From positions 1 through 25,553 of the IMG/VR virus record IMGVR_UViG_3300025949_000085: 25,553 nucleotides of DNA. One strand, given 5' to 3'. Shown in pieces: positions 14,042 through 21,228 of this stretch; positions within the stretch are counted from its first letter, which is position 1, and every line of letters begins with the position of its first letter. The DNA comes from a virus. Below the pieces are notes generated by a model, which had not been told where the DNA came from, did no database searches, and worked only from the letters and a program-made list of their open reading frames with translations. Made by a program: the position numbers and the translations under genes.

Positions 14042-14415
14042 AGACATCACTCATTTTAATCCTGAGCTTGTTCGCCTTGTGCGGCCACAGTCAGACCGTG
14101 GCGACGCGCGTAACAGGCGACAGCACGGCGACCAACTCATTCGTTGCCTCCACCAAGCCGCAGAAGGTATTTTTGCTGACAGGCTATTCCGCGACGACTC
14201 AATACATCATGGTGTTTGGAACAAATTCTGTTCCGGCCAATGGGGCGAAGTGTAATCTTGGGCCGTTTCCGGTCAGTGCCGGCCAGTTCTATTCGATTGA
14301 CTTTGGTTACTACGGGGCCGATCTCGATGCGGTCACTGTGTGCAATTCTACTACGGCAAACACTTTGACCATAGGAGTCGCCGACACAACCTTCCAAGCC
14401 GTTGTAAAACGCTAA
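14038..14415 (+). CDS. Exported small beta protein
   Basis: A 125-aa protein. Residues 1-18 form a Sec signal peptide (MKTSLILILSLFALCGHS) with likely cleavage before Q19. The mature part looks like a single beta-sandwich (QKVFLLTGYSATTQYIMVFG, then FPVSAGQFYSIDFGYYGADL). From memory, this resembles small phage virion beta domains usually encoded without a signal peptide, so an exported version is unusual. It is coupled to its neighbours by ATGA upstream and TAATG downstream. Confidence 0.7.
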   Translation: MKTSLILILSLFALCGHSQTVATRVTGDSTATNSFVASTKPQKVFLLTGYSATTQYIMVFGTNSVPANGAKCNLGPFPVSAGQFYSIDFGYYGADLDAVTVCNSTTANTLTIGVADTTFQAVVKR

Positions 14416-15608
14416 TGAAAACCATTGTTGCAATTTTTGCGTTGTTTCCGCTGATCGTGTTTGGCGGAATTAACACCGGGCCTTCGACGGTAACACCCGC
14501 CCAACTCGCGGCGGCGAGGGTGGTGACGAATGGGGCAACATGGCAAGTTCTTTATCCAAGCGGAGGGGATGATGCCTTGATGGTGTCGAATGCGGCTGTC
14601 ACCTATTCAAATATCTGGCTGATGGCTGGAACATTCAATGCCTCGAACACCGTAGTCGTTCCAGCTAACACAACTATTCGAGGCAGCGGAAAAGATTCGA
14701 CATTCTGGAATCCTTGCCAGACGAATTACGTTCTGTTTGGAACTACCAATGGTGTTCGCGTCTCTTTCTTTCCGGGCACGAATATGGTTTTGACTGATTT
14801 CACTATCTTGACTGGCCCATCGAATCCGAATGGAAATCTGTCTACCCCCGTTGGAAGTTATAGTAGCACCTATACGAACTTGAAGGCCAGCCTCATTACC
14901 CGAAACATGAGGCTCGGCGCCAACTATGATGGGATTTATTGGCGTTACACCAAGGCCACAAACTCCTGGATAGATTTCAACTCTGAAATTGATTTTCGAT
15001 GGGACTTTGCTGTTATGGGCGCGACCGCAAATTCTTTTGTCACCAACTTCAATACTCGCTATTACAATTCCGGAGTTTTGTCGAACCCATCCCGTTGTGT
15101 CTGGATGCAAGGCGGTTTTGCCGACCTTCAAAACTGTTCATTTGATTACGCCAACAACCTTGGTGGAAATTATGCAGTTTATTTTGATGACACTTTCTTT
15201 GGCACATCAACATTCGCGAGACTTAAAAATTGTTATGTTGGGGATGCTACAATTTATGGTGCCGGGTTTCCTAATTCGTATGTCGTTAATTCTGGTTCGG
15301 CCTTCTCAAACAGCGTTGCAATGGACGCTTCGCTTGGCGGTAATCAAGTTGTTGTTGAGGCAGATTGGCTGCTTCCAAACACAGCTGTTCAAGATGCCGG
15401 CACTCCGACTATAGTGCTTGGGTCAACACATGACGGGCTTTATAGCTATACCAATAGTATTGGTCAAAATTTTGACCTAGGGAATGGAGCATTTTCCCAA
15501 AAAGGAATAGCTGGGATAACTCAAAATATATCCATTCAAACCAATGCCGGACATGGTTACATTTTGAAGTATTCAGGAGGAATCGTGACTAATTCGTCTA
15601 CATATTAG
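14415..15608 (+). CDS. Exported beta-helix-like protein, possible spike or lyase
   Basis: A 397-aa protein. Residues 1-18 look like a Sec signal peptide (MKTIVAIFALFPLIVFGG). The rest is rich in Asn, Thr, Gly and Ser with short alternating strands (NIWLMAGTFNASNTVVVPAN, then TTIRGSGKDSTFW), the pattern of right-handed parallel beta-helices such as pectate-lyase-like and tailspike proteins. Catalytic residues cannot be assigned. A tailspike made by the phage would not normally carry an export signal, so an envelope or extracellular location is a serious alternative. The ATG overlaps the previous stop (TAATG). Bases here are somewhat more AT-rich than in neighbouring genes. Confidence 0.65.
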   Translation: MKTIVAIFALFPLIVFGGINTGPSTVTPAQLAAARVVTNGATWQVLYPSGGDDALMVSNAAVTYSNIWLMAGTFNASNTVVVPANTTIRGSGKDSTFWNPCQTNYVLFGTTNGVRVSFFPGTNMVLTDFTILTGPSNPNGNLSTPVGSYSSTYTNLKASLITRNMRLGANYDGIYWRYTKATNSWIDFNSEIDFRWDFAVMGATANSFVTNFNTRYYNSGVLSNPSRCVWMQGGFADLQNCSFDYANNLGGNYAVYFDDTFFGTSTFARLKNCYVGDATIYGAGFPNSYVVNSGSAFSNSVAMDASLGGNQVVVEADWLLPNTAVQDAGTPTIVLGSTHDGLYSYTNSIGQNFDLGNGAFSQKGIAGITQNISIQTNAGHGYILKYSGGIVTNSSTY

Positions 15609-15610
15609 CC

Positions 15611-16108
15611 ATGACCCGTAACCTCACAACTCTCTTGCTGCTGGCCTGCCTGCTCGGTGCGGGGTGCTCCATTCTTTCCGGCGGTCGCCAGTCTCCCGGC
15701 AACTACGATGGCGGCAATAGTGACAGTTGGACTGGTCAGCCGCAGGCTCCGTGGCCGACGAATGCAAGCATCATGCCGCCGGCAGTTATCCGGGATTCCC
15801 GGATAACTGAAATCAGCACGCCCACCTACGACGAGATGACTCCGGTGAGCTATAAGCCGATGTCGGTAGTCATCACGCCGAAATTGCCGCCTTGTCCGCC
15901 GTTACATTGGGAAGCATCGAACGGCTGGGGTGGCATCGTCATCAGCGGCCCAGATTTAAGCGTGCTAGATTGGAATCACACTGGCTGTCCGCAATATCCC
16001 AACATCTGCGCGGTGCGTGCGTGGTTGACCGAGACGACGGATTACGTTTTGCCGGTTCAAACCTCCGGCCAAGAGTTCGCCAGGATCATCCCGTTTGAAA
16101 CGGAATGA
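15611..16108 (+). CDS. Predicted lipoprotein
   Basis: A 165-aa protein. Its N-terminus is a lipoprotein signal (MTRNLTTLLLLACLLGAGCS) with the likely lipidated Cys at 19; the LGAGC box is slightly atypical because the -3 residue is Gly. The mature chain is Pro/Ser/Thr-rich at first (SPGNYDGGNSDSWTGQPQAP) and then contains a Cys-bearing beta region (PPCPPLHWEASNGWGGIV). No family is recognised. In a phage, lipoproteins can act in superinfection exclusion or as outer-membrane spanins, and either is possible. A perfect 12-bp inverted repeat lies inside the gene. Confidence 0.7.
   Translation: MTRNLTTLLLLACLLGAGCSILSGGRQSPGNYDGGNSDSWTGQPQAPWPTNASIMPPAVIRDSRITEISTPTYDEMTPVSYKPMSVVITPKLPPCPPLHWEASNGWGGIVISGPDLSVLDWNHTGCPQYPNICAVRAWLTETTDYVLPVQTSGQEFARIIPFETE
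15783..15809. repeat. Perfect 12-bp inverted repeat inside the lipoprotein gene
   Basis: CAGTTATCCGGG (15783-15794), the spacer ATT, then CCCGGATAACTG (15798-15809): all 12 pairs match. It could bind a dimeric regulator or form a strong hairpin in mRNA. Coding constraint does not require this symmetry. Confidence 0.85.
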
Positions 16109-16114
16109 AAACTT

Positions 16115-16471
16115 ATGGAGTTCAATCGCGAGTATGACGCCGACACAGAATCAGCTATCGGAATCAGCCCCATCAAGGAGATTCCGAAATTTGAGCCGCG
16201 CATATCCGTGGCCGAAATGGAGCAGTTGATGGATATGGACGAAAAACTCCAGCCGATTGCGATTGCGACCCACAAGGCGCTTTCGATGGCGGAGCAGAGG
16301 GGAAGCTGGCGAGATGAAGTTATGGTCAATTTGGTTGCCCGCGTGCGCGAAATGCGCCGCGAGCAGATACGGGCCGGAAGGTCTAAAAATAGCTGGATTG
16401 GTGAGATCGTGAAGATTGCGATTAGTTCGTTGCTGGCCGCGCTTGCGCTTTGGTGGTTAAAGCTTTTATGA
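16115..16471 (+). CDS. C-terminally anchored membrane protein
   Basis: A 118-aa protein. The first 95 residues are hydrophilic and helical, with acidic (AEMEQLMDMDEKLQ) then basic (VREMRREQIRAGRSKNS) parts. The final 20 form one transmembrane helix (IVKIAISSLLAALALWWLKL). The N-in, C-terminal-anchor topology fits a phage accessory lysis or membrane-associated factor; no family is recognised. Its stop overlaps the response-regulator ATG as ATGA, which suggests the two are made together and may cooperate at the membrane. Confidence 0.65.
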   Translation: MEFNREYDADTESAIGISPIKEIPKFEPRISVAEMEQLMDMDEKLQPIAIATHKALSMAEQRGSWRDEVMVNLVARVREMRREQIRAGRSKNSWIGEIVKIAISSLLAALALWWLKLL

Positions 16472-16890
16472 AACTGACTGACATTTTTGTAAGCGAGTTG
16501 AGGAACTTCAACGCCGACGACTACAAGCGTCCGCGCCGGGTTCTCATCCTTGAGGACGATCCCGACACAGGGCGCCTGTTGAATGAGATCATATCCAGTG
16601 AAGGGTGCCGAGTGACGCTCATTGATTCCGCAGACAGGGCGGTTGAACTGGTGGAGAAAACAATCCCGTTCACGCGCATTTTTGTGGACTTGAATTTGCC
16701 GGTCGGGCCGAGCGGCGCAGTAGCCATCCGCCGAATCCGCGACCGTCTGCCGGACGCGCCGATCACCATAATTACCGGCTTTGTCACGCAGGAATTGGAG
16801 GCCGCTGCGAAGGAAAATAATTGCGACATCCTGCAAAAAGGAACCTTTCTTCCTGAAGACATCAAGGATATTGTCAGGCAATCAAAATGA
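16468..16890 (+). CDS. Stand-alone response-regulator receiver (CheY-like)
   Basis: A 140-aa protein that is essentially one receiver domain. The acidic pocket is E29, D30 and D31 (VLILEDDPD), the phospho-acceptor is D74 (IFVDLNLP), the switch Thr is T103 (IITGF) and the conserved Lys is K124 (LQKGTF). All key residues are present, so it could be phosphorylated by a host histidine kinase. There is no DNA-binding output domain. The first 22 residues form a short helical extension. It is coupled to the membrane protein upstream and to a small gene downstream, both by ATGA. A free receiver within a virion/lysis operon is uncommon. Confidence 0.9.
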   Translation: MKLTDIFVSELRNFNADDYKRPRRVLILEDDPDTGRLLNEIISSEGCRVTLIDSADRAVELVEKTIPFTRIFVDLNLPVGPSGAVAIRRIRDRLPDAPITIITGFVTQELEAAAKENNCDILQKGTFLPEDIKDIVRQSK

Positions 16891-17105
16891 CACTCAAAGA
16901 AATAACCGAATGTCCAGCCAGCCTAGAGGCTTGGGAAACCATGATCGCCTACAGCGTGAAGCGCGCCGGCCACGATGACGCCGACGCTGCCGCCCGCTCT
17001 GCCGTGCGCGGCATGTTCATGGCGCTTAACGCCCGCCAGACGGTGAGCGGAAAAGATGATGTTGCTGGTCTGATTAAGCAGCTTGGCACAATGATGGAGG
17101 ATTAA
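16887..17105 (+). CDS. Small helical hypothetical protein
   Basis: A 72-aa, mostly helical protein (MTLKEITECPASLEAWETMI, then ADAAARSAVRGMFMALNARQ). No hydrophobic membrane segment or recognised domain. The start overlaps the receiver gene stop as ATGA, and the stop is 3 bp before the holin-like gene. It could be a partner of either neighbour, but the sequence does not say. Confidence 0.6.
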   Translation: MTLKEITECPASLEAWETMIAYSVKRAGHDDADAAARSAVRGMFMALNARQTVSGKDDVAGLIKQLGTMMED

Positions 17106-17108
17106 ATT

Positions 17109-17360
17109 ATGAAACAACTCATTCAGAAAAAACTCATGTGGGGCGTCATCGTCATTGTTGTGACACAAATTCTCGGCATGTTGCCCGCGCTGGATTTCCT
17201 GCCGCCGATTTACCTGAAGCTGGTTTCATTCTCACTCGGCATTGTCCTGACCATCGCCAAGGGCGTAGAGATGTTCTTTGACCAGTCCGCGCAGCTTGAA
17301 CAAACCACCGAAACAACCGTAAAAACCACCGTTACAAATTCAGCCCCACCCACCACATGA
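17109..17360 (+). CDS. Holin-like membrane protein
   Basis: An 83-aa protein with two hydrophobic segments separated by a short turn (LMWGVIVIVVTQILGMLPAL and IYLKLVSFSLGIVLTIAKGV) and a polar, Thr-rich tail (QTTETTVKTTVTNSAPPTT). Size and topology resemble class II holins, which make holes in the inner membrane at lysis. No endolysin is recognised beside it, so the holin assignment is moderate. Its stop overlaps the next gene's ATG as ATGA. Confidence 0.6.
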   Translation: MKQLIQKKLMWGVIVIVVTQILGMLPALDFLPPIYLKLVSFSLGIVLTIAKGVEMFFDQSAQLEQTTETTVKTTVTNSAPPTT

Positions 17361-17950
17361 AAACACCACTCGCATTCATCACCGCCCTTGTCATCGTCGC
17401 CGCCAGTTTCTACGGCTGCACCGGCCACGCGCAAACCGTAGTCGTAACCAACGCCGCTGTCATGCCGTCGTTCGCCAATGGAATCCAGATGGTCTATGAT
17501 TCCGTGGCCGGTGCAACCAACTACGGCTTGGCAACCGGCTTCGCCCGCGCCACGCACGGCAACCGAAATGTCGCATTCGCCGAAGTCGCCTACAACTTTA
17601 ACACCGTCTTCGGTGCAATCGTCGGCGGCGATTACCTCTGGACATCAAAGAAGTCTGGCGTGCCGTCAGCGTCCAACATGGTCAAAGGCGGGTTGAATCT
17701 TCAAACCGACCTTTACCCGTTCAAAAACTTCGGCCTGCCGAATCTTAAAGTCACTCCTTTTGCTTTTGGCCTTGTGGCTACCGGCAATGGCGTTGTCAGC
17801 GAAATTCTTGGCGGCGGCGCGAAGACGACGATTGCCACATGGAAAGGAATCAACGTGAATCTCGGCGTAGTTTATGAAACGCGAACCGGCGCGGGCTATT
17901 GGGACGGGCGATACGTCGGCGGATTCTTGGCGATCACGAAAGGGTTTTAA
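17357..17950 (+). CDS. Phage-encoded outer-membrane beta-barrel-like protein
   Basis: A 197-aa protein. Residues 1-25 form a signal peptide (MKTPLAFITALVIVAASFYG, with GHA before Q26). The mature part of about 172 residues shows repeated amphipathic beta strands with aromatic girdle residues (RNVAFAEVAYNFNTVFGAIV, then INVNLGVVYETRTGAGYW). It ends in a terminal Phe (GGFLAITKGF), the hallmark of proteins inserted by the BAM machinery. Size fits an eight-stranded barrel. Possible roles are receptor masking, superinfection exclusion or envelope change; none is shown by the sequence. Confidence 0.6.
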   Translation: MKTPLAFITALVIVAASFYGCTGHAQTVVVTNAAVMPSFANGIQMVYDSVAGATNYGLATGFARATHGNRNVAFAEVAYNFNTVFGAIVGGDYLWTSKKSGVPSASNMVKGGLNLQTDLYPFKNFGLPNLKVTPFAFGLVATGNGVVSEILGGGAKTTIATWKGINVNLGVVYETRTGAGYWDGRYVGGFLAITKGF

Positions 17951-17953
17951 TAA

Positions 17954-18409
17954 ATGACCCCGCAAGAAACACTCGCCATTTGCGGATATGCCCTGACGCC
18001 GGGGCATTTTAGCAGCCGCACAGTCAACGTCATTACGCCTGATTTTCAGGTGTTTGACCTGATGGCAGATGTTTTCTATCTGTCGGCATCTGGAACGCTC
18101 TATAAGCTCGCCAGAGGCTCCGTGAGTGACTTGGCGAGCGTGCCGAAGCCGTTTTGGAATCTGTTGCCTCCGCAAGGCACGGCGGGAGCGGAATACGCGC
18201 TGGCGGCGTTCGGACATGACTGCGCCTATCGGAACACCCTTCGAGTGTGGAACGGTTCGGCGTGGGTTTTGGCGGCTTTGTCCAAGTCTGATTGTGACTC
18301 GCTGTTGAAGGAAATGATGCTGGCTTGCCAAGTGCCAGAAGTGACTGCCGAGACGATTTATCAGGGCGTTAACTTGGCTGGAAGTCATGCGTTCAACGAA
18401 GACCGTTGA
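17954..18409 (+). CDS. DUF1353 domain protein
   Basis: A 151-aa protein with the DUF1353 signature: GSVSDLASVPKPFWNLLPPQ near residues 55-74, then AAFGHDCAYR near 84-93, and a helix LSKSDCDSLLKEMM. The family is common in phages and often lies near lysis genes; its activity is unknown to me, but the conserved His-Asp pair suggests an enzyme. It follows the barrel gene by 3 bp. Because no ordinary endolysin is seen, a cell-wall role is conceivable but unproven. Confidence 0.8.
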   Translation: MTPQETLAICGYALTPGHFSSRTVNVITPDFQVFDLMADVFYLSASGTLYKLARGSVSDLASVPKPFWNLLPPQGTAGAEYALAAFGHDCAYRNTLRVWNGSAWVLAALSKSDCDSLLKEMMLACQVPEVTAETIYQGVNLAGSHAFNEDR

Positions 18410-18470
18410 CAATCCGGCGAGCCGCGCCGCCTTCAGCGGGAGAATTGCGCGGCCTAGAAAATTTGAAAAT

Positions 18471-19928
18471 ATGAAAAAAATCGCTCTAATCGCAATCGTT
18501 CTGGCAGCCTTAATCCGGCTGGATGCGCAGGACTTGACCCAGGGGATCACTTTCACTGACGGCCAACGACTCACCGCCGCCCAGCTTGGGCAGCTTGTCA
18601 ACCTCGCAACCATTAACACGACGTTTTATACAACAAAGGTTTCGCAGGGTGCTCCGGTTTCGGGCGATGTTTTTCTTGTCTATTCGGCATCAAGCGGGAC
18701 GTTCCACAAGCTGACCGCGCAATCACTGCTTTACGGAAATACCGGCATCATCGCCAACCAGACACCTTATTCAACGGTGTCGGATTACTCGTCGTTCCTT
18801 TTTTACGATCCGACAAACTTGTGGCTTGGGCAGATTACGAAATCGAATCTGGCGAGCGTGATTTCCAGCGGAATTGTGTTCAGCAATCTTGTTTTGTGGA
18901 CGACCAACGGCTCGAAAGTTCCGGTTTACCCCATCGCATTCAGTGCCGGCAGCACCAACAACCAGTTGAACATTCTGGTTTTTGATACGAACGGAGTCCC
19001 CAGCTACATCACTGCATCGAATTTCTTGGCGCAGATTTACGACTATCAGTTCACCAACCGATACGAAAACTATGTGTATCGCCAGATGTTTCTGCCGTGG
19101 ACGCTTTACAGCACGAACACGACTGATTTTACGAACGCATGGGGAACGAAGACGAATTTCCCGATCACGTCTCTTTACCTGACAAATGCGTTCAACCCGA
19201 CCAACACCACGCCGCAAATTTTGCCGACAGATACCATTCCATATAATTCTGGCGGGCAGCAGACGAATACGACAGTGACGGTTGGCGCGATCTACAGCTA
19301 CCTGACCAACCTTAACACCTTGCCGGCCTACTCCATTGCACGAGCCAACTTCAGCGGCAACGTCAATCAGACGCGGTTAAGCACATCGCTATTCAACACA
19401 GCGCAGGGATTGTTGAATACAACAAATTCCATTTCAACAAACTCCATTACGGCCATAAGCTTTTTAGCGAATGGCGGGACTATTCCGACCTCGCCGCAGG
19501 TGCTGTCAAACACCGTGTTTTACGCCGTCGCACAGGTGACGAATGCAAATTATTTCCGCATTTGGACGAATTACAACGAGGCGACCGGCAGAACGAACTG
19601 GGTAACGGTGTCATCCGCACCGACCGGAACGCCGTCTGTGTTGCTGCTGACCAATTACACGAGCTTCAACGCCGACGCCATCCAGACGGTGAGCGGCACA
19701 TCTGTTTTGGGCGGCGAATACGACATTTGCTTTAGAACCCCGACACCGGACGCGCTTTACTATGTGTCCGGAGCTTGCATTCACGACGGATCAGGCCAGA
19801 CCATTTCCTTGGAGATTGACAGCTCGCAGATTGTGACGACGAACAAGGTTCGCGTTTCAACTGTGAAATCTGGCGGCAGCGGAACGACCGCCAGCGGTTT
19901 GGTTCACGTTCTCATTCAACCGCAATGA
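18471..19928 (+). CDS. Exported fiber-like protein
   Basis: A 485-aa protein. I chose the ATG at 18471 because it opens a Sec signal peptide (MKKIALIAIVLAALIRLDA, cleavage before Q20). The next part (ITFTDGQRLTAAQLGQLVN) resembles the N-terminal segment of some tail-fiber proteins. The remainder is Asn/Thr/Ser-rich and beta-prone (YLTNAFNPTNTTPQILPTDT), like adhesins or fibers. The C-terminal 80 residues (GGEYDICFRTPTPDALYYVS) may form a compact beta tip domain. The signal peptide is hard to reconcile with a normal virion fiber. A 61-bp gap with no feature precedes it. It ends 4 bp before the adaptor gene. Confidence 0.65.
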   Translation: MKKIALIAIVLAALIRLDAQDLTQGITFTDGQRLTAAQLGQLVNLATINTTFYTTKVSQGAPVSGDVFLVYSASSGTFHKLTAQSLLYGNTGIIANQTPYSTVSDYSSFLFYDPTNLWLGQITKSNLASVISSGIVFSNLVLWTTNGSKVPVYPIAFSAGSTNNQLNILVFDTNGVPSYITASNFLAQIYDYQFTNRYENYVYRQMFLPWTLYSTNTTDFTNAWGTKTNFPITSLYLTNAFNPTNTTPQILPTDTIPYNSGGQQTNTTVTVGAIYSYLTNLNTLPAYSIARANFSGNVNQTRLSTSLFNTAQGLLNTTNSISTNSITAISFLANGGTIPTSPQVLSNTVFYAVAQVTNANYFRIWTNYNEATGRTNWVTVSSAPTGTPSVLLLTNYTSFNADAIQTVSGTSVLGGEYDICFRTPTPDALYYVSGACIHDGSGQTISLEIDSSQIVTTNKVRVSTVKSGGSGTTASGLVHVLIQPQ

Positions 19929-19932
19929 TGCC

Positions 19933-21228
19933 ATGACGCTTCAAGAACTGACCAACATCTGCCTAGCCAAGACGCAGCTTTCTGGAAACACCGGAGAGGA
20001 GTCTGTTTGCAAATCTTTCCTGAGCAAAAAGTATGAGCGGATTTACAACCGCTATCTTTGGAAAGACAGCCTCGCCCCTGTCTCTCTTTCGGTTGATCCA
20101 ATCACCGACCCCGATAATTTGGCTGGAATAGTTTTGCTGCCAGAGCAGATTGAGCGTGTTGTGGCCATGCGCAACAGCAGTAACCGAGCGATTCGAGTTG
20201 AACAACAGGAGAGTTTATACCAAGACAATTACGACCTGTTTTTGAATGGGGGATTCGTCACTGAAAGCGGGACTTGGCAGCGATTCACGCAACTGAGTCC
20301 GGTTTGGTTTACCTGCCGTCCGGGAACAGAGGATTGGGGGTCTGCCATCGCCACGGGAAATATAACAACGACCATTGGCGAGGTTCTGAAGCTGGTTTCA
20401 TCTCAAGCAAACGACAGTGTGCTGTATGATGCTGGATTGTTACTTGGTGGGCCATATACGGTTGTTTTGGCTGGTGGGAACACTGGTTATTATCAAGCAA
20501 TATCAACACACACAAGGGCGCAAAGTTGGATTGCTGGCGTTCCGGGGCCAACTATTTCTGACGGGACGCTGTATTCATTTCAAGGCGTCCTGAATGGACA
20601 ATCCCTGCCGGGCGCAACTATGGTCGTAACTTCTGACGCTGTGATTGATTTGGCCGGTGGTGGAAGTCCAATTCAGGTAAAAATCATCTGGCGCGACGCC
20701 ACGGAACAGCATGTTTACAATGGGACTTTGCCGGTAACATTGACGCCTCAAGACGGAAGCGGTTTCATCGAGGTCGAATCCGTGTTCAAGCAGGTTTCTG
20801 CGGGCAACATCACATTCACGATTCAAAACCCAGTTGCCAGCTATTCTGTTTCGACGTTGATCGGAACATTGTTGCCGTCGGATTTGAGAAGCCCGAAGCA
20901 CAACCGAGTCCAGCTTGTGCCTGCTCCGGCAGTGGCAACAACGATTAACGTCCTTGGCAAAAAGCCTTTTATTCCGCTGGATTTCGATAACGAAACTCCG
21001 GCGATTAAAAACGTGGACGATTGCCTGATTGCCTTCGGCTGCGCCGACTTGCTTGAGCGCGTCCGTCAATACGGCAAGGCGGCGCAAAAACTTCAGGAGG
21101 CGGAAGCGTTGCTGGCTGATTTGGCCAGAATCGAAACCCTGCAAGAAGCGACGCATCAAGTCATGCAGCCAGCGTCCGGTTTTGGAACCAACATAGACTC
21201 CCACAAGTGGGGAAATCCCGGATATTGA
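19933..21228 (+). CDS. Head-tail adaptor-like protein with large beta insertion
   Basis: A 431-aa protein. The N-terminal 90 residues (MTLQELTNICLAKTQLSGNT, then KKYERIYNRYLWKDSL) and the C-terminal 90 (NVDDCLIAFGCADLLERVRQ, then AAQKLQEAEALLADLARIET) are helical, as in podoviral adaptor/gatekeeper proteins that sit under the portal. Between them, residues about 110-330 are beta-rich (EVLKLVSSQANDSVLYDAGL), much more than in minimal adaptors. Position before the nozzle gene supports the call. The inserted domain may contact fibers, but this is inference. Confidence 0.65.
   Translation: MTLQELTNICLAKTQLSGNTGEESVCKSFLSKKYERIYNRYLWKDSLAPVSLSVDPITDPDNLAGIVLLPEQIERVVAMRNSSNRAIRVEQQESLYQDNYDLFLNGGFVTESGTWQRFTQLSPVWFTCRPGTEDWGSAIATGNITTTIGEVLKLVSSQANDSVLYDAGLLLGGPYTVVLAGGNTGYYQAISTHTRAQSWIAGVPGPTISDGTLYSFQGVLNGQSLPGATMVVTSDAVIDLAGGGSPIQVKIIWRDATEQHVYNGTLPVTLTPQDGSGFIEVESVFKQVSAGNITFTIQNPVASYSVSTLIGTLLPSDLRSPKHNRVQLVPAPAVATTINVLGKKPFIPLDFDNETPAIKNVDDCLIAFGCADLLERVRQYGKAAQKLQEAEALLADLARIETLQEATHQVMQPASGFGTNIDSHKWGNPGY

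Noticed and set aside
17666-18619. 317-codon minus-strand open frame
   Set aside because: It lies opposite the barrel, DUF1353 and fiber-like genes, which have signal peptides or family motifs in the plus strand. Its sequence shows no recognisable domain.
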